64,000 nt of DNA from Ammoniphilus sp. YIM 78166 (GCF_004522215.1 NZ_SDLR01000001.1:310001-374000); one strand, 5' to 3'. Shown: positions 25,603 to 34,327, numbered from the stretch's first letter. Numbers and translations are program-made. Notes: generated by a model not told the origin, from the letters alone.

Positions 25603-27368
25603 TGAGAGCAATTGATCCTATCACTGCGCAAGTGATTCGCGGGGCGTTGGAGAATGTGGCCATTGAGATGGGCCATAAATTAGCCAGGATGTCTTATTCG
25701 AGTATTATCCGCGAATCTGAGGATTTCGGATGCGCCATCGTCGATGCACAGGGACAGCAGCTGTGTGAATCCACTCACAGCACGCCGCTGCAATCCGGTC
25801 CGATTCCCGGCTATGTGCGGGGGATCCGGAAAATCTTTGACGAGCGGAGGGATACCTTCGAACCTGGCGATGTCATCATGCACAATTCCGCCTATCATGG
25901 AGCTTCCCATGGTCCGGATATCGGCTTTTGCGTTCCTGTTTTCTATAAAGAAGAATTGATTGGTTTTTCTGTTACGACAGCCCACCATTTGGATATCGGG
26001 GCCCTCACCCCGGGAAGCTGCGGGATTGTCGACGCGGTGGACGCCTATGCGGAAGGTCTGCAGTTTAAGGCGATCAAAGTCTATGAAAAGGGAATCAAGA
26101 ACAAATATGTCTGGAACATTATGCGCGACAACATCCGCGCCTCCGATATGGTAGTGGGAGATATGGAAGCGCAAATTGCAGCCGCTCGGATCGGGGCTGA
26201 ACGTTATCTGGAGATCGTGGAAAAATACGGCTTGGATACGGTTTTAGCCGCCAGCGAGGACTTAATGAATTACTCGGAAAAAATGATGCGCAGTGCCATC
26301 GAAAAGCTACCGGACGGAACCTATTCCGCGGAAGGATTTATCGATGGCTATCTGGATAGTCCGGATCCGGCCAAGAAGGACCTGAGAATTGCCGTAACGG
26401 TGAAAATCGAGGGAAGCGACCTGACGATTGACCTCACCGGTACATCCCCGCAAGTGGATGACCGACCGATCAATATGCCCTTAGAGGGAACGGTCGATTG
26501 TGCGATTTACCTAACGCTTCGTTCCATTCTGCTTGATTCCAGCATTTACGGAAATATTCCGCAGAATTCGGGCCTCACTCGTCCAGTGCAAATTGTGGCT
26601 CCGAAAGGAACGCTGTGCAATCCGATTTTCCCTGCACCGACCATTGCCCGCTTTTGTCCTGGAAACATCGTGGCTGACACGCTGATGAAGGCGTTGAGCC
26701 AAGTGGTGCCACAGCAGGTAAGCGCTGGGGTTGGAAACCTGAAGGTGGTCGCCTTTAGCGGTCTAGACGGGGAAAATTACTGGGTCTATATGGACATTAT
26801 GGAGGGAAGCTATGGCGGCCGTTACGGAAAAGACGGAATGGACGCCGTGGATACCCTTTATGCCAATACGCGCAATAACCCGATCGAGGATATTGAGTCC
26901 CATTACCCGCTTCGCGTGAATCGCTACGAGCTTCGCGAGGATGTGTGCGGAGCTGGAAAATGGCGTGGAGGATTGGGCTCGATCCGTGAAGTATCGTTCC
27001 TGACGGACGGAAGCTTCTCGCTGGAAGGCGATGGCCACAAGTTTTCTCCTTGGGGATTTGCGGGCGGAACACAAGGATACGTCGGTGGACTGGTTCGTCA
27101 AGAGACATCCGGATCGTCTGAAGATCTGCCGTCGAAAATTCCAAACCGTCGCGCCAAACAGGGGGATACGCTGGTCATGACCGGCCCTTGCGGCGGCGGC
27201 TACGGCAATCCGCTAGAGCGGGATCCGCAAAAGGTGTTGGCCGATGTATTGGATGGCTATATTTCCAGAGAAACCGCAAAGAGAGACTACGGCGTGGTGA
27301 TTACCGATTCCGCTGAACTCGATGAGCAGCAGACGGAGCAACTCAGAAAAAGCGCCGCGAAGGCATAA
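25602..27368 (+). CDS. hyuB: hydantoinase/oxoprolinase subunit B (HyuB)
   Basis: 588 residues of the hydantoinase B family (DPITAQVIRGALENVAIEMG at the start; GGGYGNPLERDP at about 527-538 near the end). Its ATG overlaps the hyuA stop by one base (TAATG), so translation is coupled. It forms the ring-opening enzyme with HyuA. Length and ends are intact. Confidence 0.92.
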   Translation: MRAIDPITAQVIRGALENVAIEMGHKLARMSYSSIIRESEDFGCAIVDAQGQQLCESTHSTPLQSGPIPGYVRGIRKIFDERRDTFEPGDVIMHNSAYHGASHGPDIGFCVPVFYKEELIGFSVTTAHHLDIGALTPGSCGIVDAVDAYAEGLQFKAIKVYEKGIKNKYVWNIMRDNIRASDMVVGDMEAQIAAARIGAERYLEIVEKYGLDTVLAASEDLMNYSEKMMRSAIEKLPDGTYSAEGFIDGYLDSPDPAKKDLRIAVTVKIEGSDLTIDLTGTSPQVDDRPINMPLEGTVDCAIYLTLRSILLDSSIYGNIPQNSGLTRPVQIVAPKGTLCNPIFPAPTIARFCPGNIVADTLMKALSQVVPQQVSAGVGNLKVVAFSGLDGENYWVYMDIMEGSYGGRYGKDGMDAVDTLYANTRNNPIEDIESHYPLRVNRYELREDVCGAGKWRGGLGSIREVSFLTDGSFSLEGDGHKFSPWGFAGGTQGYVGGLVRQETSGSSEDLPSKIPNRRAKQGDTLVMTGPCGGGYGNPLERDPQKVLADVLDGYISRETAKRDYGVVITDSAELDEQQTEQLRKSAAKA

Positions 27369-27382
27369 TCTGCTGAACCGGA

Positions 27383-27421
27383 GGCTGTCCCATTGGGTCT
27401 AATCCCTTCCTGGGGACAGCC
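27383..27421 (+). terminator. hairpin between hyuB and the permease gene
   Basis: GGCTGTCCC and GGGACAGCC form a perfect 9-bp stem around 21 nt, without a T-run after it. It probably reduces read-through or stabilises the hyuAB message. Confidence 0.55.
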
Positions 27422-27451
27422 CCCTTATTATCTTAGAATGAGGTGGATTTC

Positions 27452-28852
27452 ATGTCCAAAAAGGGAGCTGTCACTGAATCTATCTATCCGATTCCGGATG
27501 GGGAAGGTCGAATTTTAAATATTACCAGTTACATCTTGCTTTGGCTGGCCACGGCCGTTTTCCTTGGCTATTTCTTCATTGGCGCTAGCCTGGTCCCGCC
27601 GGTTGGACAGCTCAATCTGACTCAGGCGATTCTCGTCATCGTGATTGCCAAAGTGATTGTCATGTTCTTTTTCGCTCTAAACGGAGCACCGGGATGGAAG
27701 TATGGGATTCCGATGGTGGTTCAGATGCGGGCTTCCTTCGGTACCAAGGGCCAGGCTGTCCCGTCCTTAATTCGCGCCATCCCGGCGCTGCTTTGGTTCG
27801 GGGTGCAGACGTGGGTGGGAGCCATGGCGCTCAACAGTATATCCAAGGTGGTTATCGGCTTTGACAACACGTTTGTTTGGTTTGTCCTCTTCCAGCTGCT
27901 TCAAACCTGGATTGCCGCGCGCGGATTCAGTTCGATCAAATGGTTTGACGTCGTCGCTTCGATTTTCATTGCCATCTGTATGGTCTACATCATGATAAAG
28001 CTGGTCTCCAATTACGGTGCGGAGCTAACCAAAGTGATCGAAGCTCCAGGGACCTACGGGTGGCCGTTCTGGGGTGGAGTCACGATGATGTTGGGGATTT
28101 ATTCTACTCTCATGCTGAATATTAGCGATTTGGTCCGTTATATCCCTCGCGATGGGGTATCCAAGGCAAAGTACACTGCTGCCCAATTAGCAGGATTACT
28201 CCCTGGAGCCTTGTTCATGTGCCTGATTGGCATCATTTCCTCTGCCACTACGGGACAATTTGATCCGATTGCGATCTTCGTTGAACAGATGCCGTCTGTC
28301 GGACTTTTAATTGTTATGATGCTGTTCATCGCTTCTGCTCAATTCACTACCAATCTGGTCGGGAATGTTGTTCCTCCGACGATGGTGATTTGCGACCTGT
28401 TCAAGGTAAGCTGGAAAACCGGGGCATGGATCACCGGAATTCTTGGTTTGTTCACTTTTCCGTGGCTGCTACTGACCGCCCAATCGTTTAATTTGTTTGT
28501 GCAGATTTATTCTGCCTTCTTGGGACCAATTCTGGGGGTCATGCTGGCTGACTACTATTGGGTGCGCAAGCAGAGATACCATTTGGCTGAACTATATAAT
28601 ACAAGTGGTTCTTACACTTATTACAAAGGCTTTAATCCTGCAGCTTTTATCGCCATCGCGGTAGGCGCGCTATTCGCTACCTTGAAGGTGGAGATATCCT
28701 GGTTTCTCGGTTTGGTGCCGGCTGCCGTCACCTACCAGGTGTTAATGAAATATTGGATCAGCAAAAGATATGAGCAATCTGCACCGCAGATCAGTGAAGA
28801 AGCCGAGATCCATCAAGTGCTTCAATCTCATGATGTAAAGCTCAGCTCCTAA
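27452..28852 (+). CDS. NCS1 family permease (second copy)
   Basis: 466 residues from the ATG at 27452, which follows GAGGTG; the open frame has an earlier GTG lacking such a site. The carrier has about 12 helices and the same NCS1 landmarks as the permease at 19940 (YGIPMVVQMRASFG, IRAIPALLWFGVQTW, ADYYWVRKQR). It lies between hyuAB and the N-carbamoyl hydrolase gene, so uptake of a hydantoin or related ring compound is likely. Confidence 0.9.
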   Translation: MSKKGAVTESIYPIPDGEGRILNITSYILLWLATAVFLGYFFIGASLVPPVGQLNLTQAILVIVIAKVIVMFFFALNGAPGWKYGIPMVVQMRASFGTKGQAVPSLIRAIPALLWFGVQTWVGAMALNSISKVVIGFDNTFVWFVLFQLLQTWIAARGFSSIKWFDVVASIFIAICMVYIMIKLVSNYGAELTKVIEAPGTYGWPFWGGVTMMLGIYSTLMLNISDLVRYIPRDGVSKAKYTAAQLAGLLPGALFMCLIGIISSATTGQFDPIAIFVEQMPSVGLLIVMMLFIASAQFTTNLVGNVVPPTMVICDLFKVSWKTGAWITGILGLFTFPWLLLTAQSFNLFVQIYSAFLGPILGVMLADYYWVRKQRYHLAELYNTSGSYTYYKGFNPAAFIAIAVGALFATLKVEISWFLGLVPAAVTYQVLMKYWISKRYEQSAPQISEEAEIHQVLQSHDVKLSS

Positions 28853-28887
28853 GCAATAAAAATCGAAGAGGTAAGAAAGGGGATATC

Positions 28888-30129
28888 ATGATTCAGAGTT
28901 TTACTATTGACGGAAAGCGAATGGAAGAGCGGCTGAAAAAGTTATCCGAGATGGGCCAAACGAAGGATGGCGGTGTTCATCGCATGGCTCTATCCGAGGA
29001 TGATTTCCAGGCCCAGGAACTGGTGGCCGAATGGATGAGGCAAGCCGGAATGACCGTACGGAGAGATCATTTCTGCAATCTGATCGGGCGCAGGGAAGGA
29101 AAGGGTTCCGGGAAGCCGGTGATCATGATGGGATCGCATATCGATTCCGTTCCAAACGGAGGCCGGTTTGATGGAACTATCGGGGTCATCGGGGCGATTG
29201 AAGCGGTTCAGGCGATTCATGATGCAGGCCTACAGACGGAATATCCGATTGAGGTGGTCGCATTCTGCGACGAGGAGGGCCCTCGCTTTTCCGGCGGATT
29301 ATTCGGAAGTCAGGGAATGGTCGGCAGGATTCAGCCGGGTGATCTGCAGAAAAAGGATGCCCAGGGAATTACACGTTATGAAGCGCTGAAAAGGTTTGAC
29401 CTTAATCCGGACCGCATGGCGGATTCGATCAGGATCCCCGGCGAGATAAAGGTGTACTTGGAAATGCATATCGAACAAGGACCCTATCTGGAGTCGATCA
29501 ACGAACCAGTTGGCATCGTAACGGGAATTGCCGGCCCTGCCTGGATTGGGGTCAAGGTAAAGGGAGAAGCGGGTCATGCCGGAACAGTTCCTATGCATCT
29601 ACGGAAAGATCCAATGGTCGGAGCAGCGGAAATCATCCTTGCCATCCACCGCATCTGCGGAAAGGATCCTTCCGCCCCAACGGTCGGAACTGTCGGCAAA
29701 ATCCAGTCCTTCCCGGGCGGAAGCAATGTAATCCCGGAGGGGGTGGAGTTTACCGTCGATATTCGAGACATTGATCTATCCCGGAGGGATCGGGTCATGG
29801 CAGAAATCAGATCGGCGATAGACGAGATCTGTGGGCGCTATCAACTGCAGGTCGAAATTGAAGAAAATATGAATGTCTTGCCGGTGGAATGCTCTGATCA
29901 TGTGGTAAAGGCGATGCAAGAGGCGAGTGAGAGCCTAGGTTTGCAGGCCCCGAAGATGGTGAGCGGCGCCGGCCACGATGCCATGCTTTTGGCTGATATT
30001 GCCGATATGGGGATGATCTTTGTCCGATGCCGTAATGGAATCAGCCATAGCCCAAAAGAATGGGCGGAGACCGAAGACATTGTCAAGGGAACGAAACTTC
30101 TGCTAGGTACTGTTTTAAACTATGTATAG
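28888..30129 (+). CDS. hyuC: N-carbamoyl-L-amino-acid hydrolase / allantoate amidohydrolase family (HyuC)
   Basis: 413-residue M20/M28-type zinc amidohydrolase. Metal-binding residues include His84 (GSHIDSV), Asp95 (GRFDG) and Glu129/Glu130 (CDEEGPRF); the later MHIEQGPYLE and SGAGHDAMLLA motifs are intact. AAAGGGG precedes the ATG. It hydrolyses the N-carbamoyl amino acid released by hydantoin ring opening to the amino acid, CO2 and ammonia. Allantoate is the main alternative substrate in this family. Confidence 0.92.
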   Translation: MIQSFTIDGKRMEERLKKLSEMGQTKDGGVHRMALSEDDFQAQELVAEWMRQAGMTVRRDHFCNLIGRREGKGSGKPVIMMGSHIDSVPNGGRFDGTIGVIGAIEAVQAIHDAGLQTEYPIEVVAFCDEEGPRFSGGLFGSQGMVGRIQPGDLQKKDAQGITRYEALKRFDLNPDRMADSIRIPGEIKVYLEMHIEQGPYLESINEPVGIVTGIAGPAWIGVKVKGEAGHAGTVPMHLRKDPMVGAAEIILAIHRICGKDPSAPTVGTVGKIQSFPGGSNVIPEGVEFTVDIRDIDLSRRDRVMAEIRSAIDEICGRYQLQVEIEENMNVLPVECSDHVVKAMQEASESLGLQAPKMVSGAGHDAMLLADIADMGMIFVRCRNGISHSPKEWAETEDIVKGTKLLLGTVLNYV

Positions 30130-30137
30130 AGGATTGG

Positions 30138-30163
30138 GGGCTGTCTGGAGGTGAGGACGGCCC
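30138..30163 (+). terminator. hairpin after hyuC
   Basis: GGGCTGTC and GACGGCCC pair with one G-U over a short loop; TTAATT follows. It is likely the end of the hydantoin operon, but the T-run is weak. Confidence 0.55.
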
Positions 30164-30219
30164 TTAATTCATATAGACAATGAAAATAGAAAACTTAACG
30201 ATAAAGGAGGGTGTTAGTA

Positions 30220-30578
30220 TTGGAAAAAGTAAATATAAATGAAAAGTTCATGCTAGTAAATGACTATTGGAGTCCTAAAATAGCAGGGGAAATCAACGAT
30301 ATTCATGTTAAATTTGCTAAATTAAAAGGTGAGTTTGTCTGGCATTGTCATGACCATGAAGATGAGATGTTTCTAGTTGTAAAGGAAAGTTATTACTTAG
30401 ATTCAGAGATAAAGATATTTGCATCAATGAAGGAGAGTTTCTTATAGTTCCAAAAGGTGTAGAGCACATGCCTGCTGCCGAAGAAGAAGTCCATGTACTT
30501 TTACTTGAACCAAAATCTACACTTAATACCGGTAATCAAATAAACGATAGAACGGTTTCTAATCTTCAATCAATTTGA
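30220..30578 (+). pseudogene. small cupin gene with a one-base frameshift
   Basis: The TTG at 30220 follows AAAGGAGGG. The first frame encodes MEKVNINEKFMLVNDYWSPK through WHCHDHEDEMFLVVK and then fails. From about 30395 the next frame continues the same family (ICINEGEFLIVPKGVEHMP, then LLLEPKSTLNTGNQ) to a stop at 30576-30578. Adding one base in the AAAGGAAAG stretch near 30390 would give a single cupin of about 119 residues. It is either a genuine single-base loss or a sequencing slip. Confidence 0.8.
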
Positions 30579-30765
30579 CCTCGATCCATGACATACGTTG
30601 CGTCCGCTTCTTCGATGAGGGAACTCAACTAATCTTGTGTGCATTTTTACCGCATGATGGTCTTTTGAAATGTAAGCCCAGTCGCAGAGTTGTTTTGGTA
30701 GTCTGATTTCAGTAGAGTCCACAATATTCAGGCGACCGATTCGACCTGGAAGTCCTTTGAATAGG
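30579..30765 (-). pseudogene. IS4-type transposase remnant
   Basis: Read leftward, the sequence gives IVDSTEIRLPKQLCDWAYIS and VKMHTRLVEF. In a shifted frame it then gives LIEEADATYVMDRG. These are the first and second catalytic-Asp regions of an IS4-family DDE transposase with most of the gene deleted, including the spacing between them. No terminal inverted repeats were seen. The remnant abuts the stop of the cupin pseudogene. Confidence 0.75.
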
Positions 30766-30913
30766 TTTCATAGTAGATCATTCCTTTCATAGAAAAATAG
30801 TTTCCCTATAAAAAGAATAGCCCATTTTTTAGACTTTGAGATTATTTATTCCTTAACTTGATGGATATGGACTGTCCCTCAGTTGAGTAAAGCACGATAG
30901 TGTTTTACGATAA

Positions 30914-31090
30914 CGTCCTAGAGAGGAGCTGGACGAGCATAGATTGAAGCTGATTCAGGAAAGACAGCTATTGATCGCTACAAGCAATTTACTGGTCGGA
31001 CACACCGATGCCGCACATGGAGTCGTTCCTCTTGCGGTTTCCCAAGCGGCAAATGTGGACTATAGGGAATATGCTCGATTTGTTATTTGA
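30914..31090 (+). pseudogene. unidentified coding fragment
   Basis: An open stretch ending in TGA at 31088 encodes a protein-like sequence (for example RPREELDEHRLKLIQERQLL and NLLVGHTDAAHGVVPLAVSQ). It has no start codon or ribosome site. I do not recognise its family. It lies between an IS4 remnant and an HPr remnant, so it is probably the 3' end of a lost gene. Confidence 0.45.
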
Positions 31091-31125
31091 TTGAAGAAGA
31101 AAAAGGGCTCCAAGTTTACACGAAA

Positions 31126-31150
31126 GGGACTCCCAGAAGAGTCTCTTTTT
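31126..31150 (+). terminator. terminator after the unidentified fragment
   Basis: GGGACTC and GAGTCTC pair with one G-U over CCAGAA, followed by TTTTTGG. Confidence 0.65.
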
Positions 31151-31214
31151 GGTCTATTAAAAAATTGCGAATGCATTTTCAAGTGATATCAAGATCGGGA
31201 AAAAGGAAAAATGA

Positions 31215-31313
31215 ATCAATGGAAAAAGCATTATCGGTATCATGTCGCTAGCGGTTGCCCATGGTGAAGTAGTGACATTGGAAGCCGATGGAGCAGATGA
31301 AGGGGAGGAATAA
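31215..31313 (+). pseudogene. HPr (PTS phosphocarrier) C-terminal fragment
   Basis: The frame from 31215 reads INGKSIIGIMSLAVAHGEVV and continues TLEADGADEGEE to a stop at 31311. This is the conserved second half of HPr-like proteins, including the regulatory Ser in the GKSIIG segment. The first half with the His15 phosphorylation site is missing, and an in-frame TGA at 31212 precedes it. Confidence 0.75.
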
Positions 31314-31540
31314 TTCGTGAAGAAGCCACATTCGAACGGATTTGGGAATGTCCACAGGATCTACACCCGGCTGTACCGTTGTCTATATATAAAGGAAGAA
31401 ATCGATTTTCAATATGTGCAAATATTTAATTTGGAATGAGTATTATCCGATTTCTCCTAACGACCCTCAAATTTTCTATTCCTACAAGAAGGAACATGTC
31501 TCTAAACCCTTAAATATATCTCAAGTTAGGAAAATAAAGA
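31314..31540. other. non-coding stretch beyond the HPr fragment
   Basis: No gene is recognisable here. A 61-codon open frame (31414-31599) overlaps the terminator of the facing gene, has no ribosome site and resembles nothing I know; I treat it as chance. Confidence 0.5.
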
Positions 31541-31580
31541 ACCCCCGAAAACCAGTTGAGTTTGAGGGTTCTTTATTAGT
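31541..31580 (-). terminator. terminator of the M24 peptidase-like gene
   Basis: AAGAACCC and GGGTTCTT pair over about 21 nt, just past the stop of the M24 gene; minus-strand T residues follow. Confidence 0.6.
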
Positions 31581-31595
31581 ACCTAGAGTGGACAA

Positions 31596-32771
31596 TTAGC
31601 TGAAGTCCTTGAACTCATACTTGTTTCTTAGTCCTCGAAGATTATTAACCGGTTCTGCCCCATATTCCGTAATAATGCATGTAGGCTCCACGCGAACACC
31701 ACCAAATGGGAAACCGTGCAAGTCAAATTTAATACCAAATACCATGTTCGGCTCAAAGACAAAATCACTGTTAGGCCCTAAATCAGGAGCTTCCACGACC
31801 TCTAAACCAACGCCGTGACCGATCGCTCTCATCCCCTTGGTATAGGGAAGGAAGTATTCCGCTAGCCCAGCCTCTTCACAAAGGCGAAGGGTTTCTTGGA
31901 ATAACTCTCTTCCTTTCATGCCCGGTTTAATGAATTCCACCATACGAGCATTGGTATCATAAGCGAAGTCCATGATTTTGATCTGCTCTTCCGTAGCTCC
32001 TTCCATCGCAATTGTAATTCCGGTATCCGAGCAGTAGCCAAGGACAGAAGGATTAAAATCAAACCAGACGTAATCTCCACGTTCAATCTTGCGTTCCATT
32101 GGACGCCATGTAGGGAGGTTGGTATGATCAGGACCTGTTACGACGAGATAGGCAGAGCCGATTTCGCCTCCACGGGAACGAGTAACGTATTCTCCAATGG
32201 CAGAAAGCTCGATTTCGGTCTTTCCGATTTGGACTTCTTTTAAGGCCGCAAGTATACTATCGTCGGCAAGTTTTCCGGCAGCGCGAATTAGATCCAATTC
32301 ATTTTTGCTCTTATATAAGCGTTCCTGTACGACTAAATCTCCAGCTTCGACAATGTTAATGCCAGCGCTTAGCAATCCCTTTTCCATTTCACGGTATAAG
32401 GAGATGGGGAATAATTCCTCTCCCACAACTCCAACTGTTTTTACTGAATAAGAGAGATCCTGGATGAGCTGCGGCAATACGGATCTCATTTCATAAATAT
32501 TGTGAACGTTTTTGACCCAGGAAAAACGTTTGGCAGCAAAACGATTCAAATTCCCCAAAAATGCTTGGATTTCACCTTCTAGAGGAATCAATAAAGCATG
32601 CGCCGATTCTTCGATACAATTGATGGTGCGGAAGTTTGTATAATACATGGAATAGCCAGGATGATATTCATCGCTGTATACAAAGAGAGCATCTACTCCT
32701 TTTCTTTTCATAGATTCTCTGATCTTTAATACACGTTTTTCAAATTCGGTTGAAAGTACTTGTAATTCCAT
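31596..32771 (-). CDS. M24 (pita-bread) family protein, creatinase/Xaa-Pro peptidase-like
   Basis: 391 residues. A creatinase N-terminal domain (about 10-155) precedes a pita-bread catalytic domain (about 160-385). Conserved positions include Asp238 and Asp249 (FDFNPSVLGYCSDTG), His319 (GHGVG) and Glu362 (VRVEPTCII). The usual I-E-P metal-ligand motif is replaced by GIKFD near 346-350, so a full dinuclear metal site is doubtful, as in creatinases. AGGAGGAAC precedes the ATG. It is divergent from a LacI gene with operator-like sites between. Possible roles: creatinase, ectoine-hydrolase-like or another C-N hydrolase. Confidence 0.85.
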   Translation of the reverse strand: MELQVLSTEFEKRVLKIRESMKRKGVDALFVYSDEYHPGYSMYYTNFRTINCIEESAHALLIPLEGEIQAFLGNLNRFAAKRFSWVKNVHNIYEMRSVLPQLIQDLSYSVKTVGVVGEELFPISLYREMEKGLLSAGINIVEAGDLVVQERLYKSKNELDLIRAAGKLADDSILAALKEVQIGKTEIELSAIGEYVTRSRGGEIGSAYLVVTGPDHTNLPTWRPMERKIERGDYVWFDFNPSVLGYCSDTGITIAMEGATEEQIKIMDFAYDTNARMVEFIKPGMKGRELFQETLRLCEEAGLAEYFLPYTKGMRAIGHGVGLEVVEAPDLGPNSDFVFEPNMVFGIKFDLHGFPFGGVRVEPTCIITEYGAEPVNNLRGLRNKYEFKDFS

Positions 32772-32826
32772 GATAGTTCCTCCTATTTACGCCAGTTAAT
32801 TTTGAGAATTAAAATGATCAAGCAGT

Positions 32827-32852
32827 GTAACCGTTTCCCGTGAACGTTCACA
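32827..32852. promoter_or_regulatory. paired LacI-type operators before the M24 gene
   Basis: TGTAACCGTTTCCC (32827-32840) is followed by the perfect palindrome GTGAACGTTCAC (32841-32852). The same palindrome recurs near the LacI gene start. They lie about 55-80 bp upstream of the M24 ATG. Confidence 0.7.
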
Positions 32853-33179
32853 TAAAAAATATACATCAGAGTTTCCTGTCCGTCAACCTATTTTAAATTT
32901 TTTGTTAATAAGCATTAGGGCAATTAAGGAAGGAGTTTTTTGAAACCAAGAAATGAATTCATATCTGTTAATTGTTTTGATGTAAACGATGCAAACCAAA
33001 ACGTTTATGAAATTGTGAAGGTTCACGAAAAAAGCAATATCTCTGGTAATGAAATCATAAAACGAATAATTAGTTTTGGTAATATAACAAGAATTAATTT
33101 TAGTATTTTTAAAAACAGGAGCAATAAAACTAAAATTTTATACAAAAAACTGATAATAAAGAATATATCCACAGGAGTG
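32853..33179. other. AT-rich stretch between divergent genes
   Basis: I see no credible gene. An 85-codon open frame (32940-33197) is rich in Lys/Asn/Ile, has no similarity I recognise and runs into the LacI promoter. The stretch separates the two operator clusters. Confidence 0.5.
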
Positions 33180-33209
33180 TTGACAGGTTGGAAATGAAGG
33201 TGTTATGAT
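33180..33209 (+). promoter_or_regulatory. SigA-type promoter of the LacI gene
   Basis: TTGACA (33180-33185) and TATGAT (33204-33209) are 18 bp apart. An operator-like palindrome lies directly downstream. Confidence 0.75.
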
Positions 33210-33225
33210 TTTCGTGAACCTTACC

Positions 33226-33237
33226 GTGAACGTTCAA
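33226..33237. promoter_or_regulatory. LacI-type operator in the lacI-like leader
   Basis: GTGAACGTTCAA differs by one base from the perfect palindrome at 32841. It lies just after the predicted transcription start, so autorepression is likely. Confidence 0.65.
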
Positions 33238-33246
33238 GAGGGAGTG

Positions 33247-34272
33247 ATGGAGGTGAAACGTCGTTTAACTATTAACGACATCGCAGCAAGGGCTGGCGTT
33301 TCGAGGCAAACAATTTCTAGGGTAATGAACAATAAGGGAGATGTCAGCGAAGCGACACGCAACCAGGTTTTGCGAATAATTCAAGAGCTTGGCTATCAGC
33401 CTAGTCTCCAGGCGCGCAGTATGATCACGCGGCAAACGAATACGATAGCATTATTATTGCCAGACATAACCAATCCTTTTTTCCCTGAGATCGTTCAGGG
33501 TGTTGAGGAAACACTGAGAGATCATGGGCAGAATGTCTTCTTGTTCATGACGAACGAAGATGTAGAGCGAGAGATCACTTGCATACAGATGGCACAGCAA
33601 TACAATGTGGATGGAGTGATCCTTTGCAGTCCGCGGGTGGATGATGCCAACTTAAGGAGCCTCATTCCCAATATGCCGCCGACCGTCTTCTTAAATCGCC
33701 GTCTTGATATTGAAGGCGTATATTCCGTAGTCATCGATGCGTTCCAGGGGAGCTATGACGCGACGAAATATTTAATCCAAAACGGACATAGGAACATTGG
33801 GATTGTCGTCGGACCCCCTCGTTCGCTTAGCGGAGTACAAAGGCTGGCCGGTTATAAGAAGGCCATGGCAGACCATGGTATACCATTGAAAGAAAATTTG
33901 ATTAATGAGGTCCAACAGTTCGATGAGTTGGATGTATACAAGATTACCAAAAATTTTATTAAAAACCAAGCTTCGGCTATACTCACGTATAATGATCCTG
34001 TTGCAGCGAATATGGTTCAGGCCTGCCTGGATTTGAAGCTCAATGTCCCGGATGATATTTCCATTATGGGATTTGATGGGGTGAGTCTATCCAAGCAAGT
34101 GACGCCTCGATTAACTACAATGGCTGTGCCTTTGTTTGAAATAGGGGTAATGCTAGCCGATATGCTCATTAAGGTGGTAAAAGGCGAAGAACTGATCCAA
34201 AGACATGTGGACATTTACCCCGTACTTAGAGTTGCGCAGTCTACAAAAGCCATTAATAAATTAAGAACATAA
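33247..34272 (+). CDS. LacI family transcriptional regulator
   Basis: 341 residues from the ATG at 33247, preceded by GAGGGAG; an earlier in-frame ATG (33205) falls inside the promoter. The N-terminal helix-turn-helix (TINDIAARAGVSRQTISRVM, about 6-25) and hinge lead to a sugar-binding-protein-like effector domain (about 60-335). It probably represses the TRAP operon, itself and the divergent M24 gene through GTGAACGTTCAC-type sites. Effector unknown; sugar acid or inositol-like compounds are suggested by the TRAP and IolB-like genes. Confidence 0.93.
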   Translation: MEVKRRLTINDIAARAGVSRQTISRVMNNKGDVSEATRNQVLRIIQELGYQPSLQARSMITRQTNTIALLLPDITNPFFPEIVQGVEETLRDHGQNVFLFMTNEDVEREITCIQMAQQYNVDGVILCSPRVDDANLRSLIPNMPPTVFLNRRLDIEGVYSVVIDAFQGSYDATKYLIQNGHRNIGIVVGPPRSLSGVQRLAGYKKAMADHGIPLKENLINEVQQFDELDVYKITKNFIKNQASAILTYNDPVAANMVQACLDLKLNVPDDISIMGFDGVSLSKQVTPRLTTMAVPLFEIGVMLADMLIKVVKGEELIQRHVDIYPVLRVAQSTKAINKLRT

Positions 34273-34275
34273 ATT

Positions 34276-34289
34276 TGTAAACGTTTAAG
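34276..34289. promoter_or_regulatory. operator-like site before the TRAP operon
   Basis: TGTAAACGTTTAAG is an imperfect palindrome with the central ACGT of the LacI-type sites. It also resembles a catabolite-response element, so CcpA is an alternative. Confidence 0.5.
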
Positions 34290-34327
34290 TTCAATTTATC
34301 GGAACTATTTGGAGAGGGGAATTTTCG

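Noticed and set aside
32940..33197. 85-codon open frame before the LacI gene
   Set aside because: AT-driven composition, no ribosome site, overlap with the LacI promoter and no familiar features.
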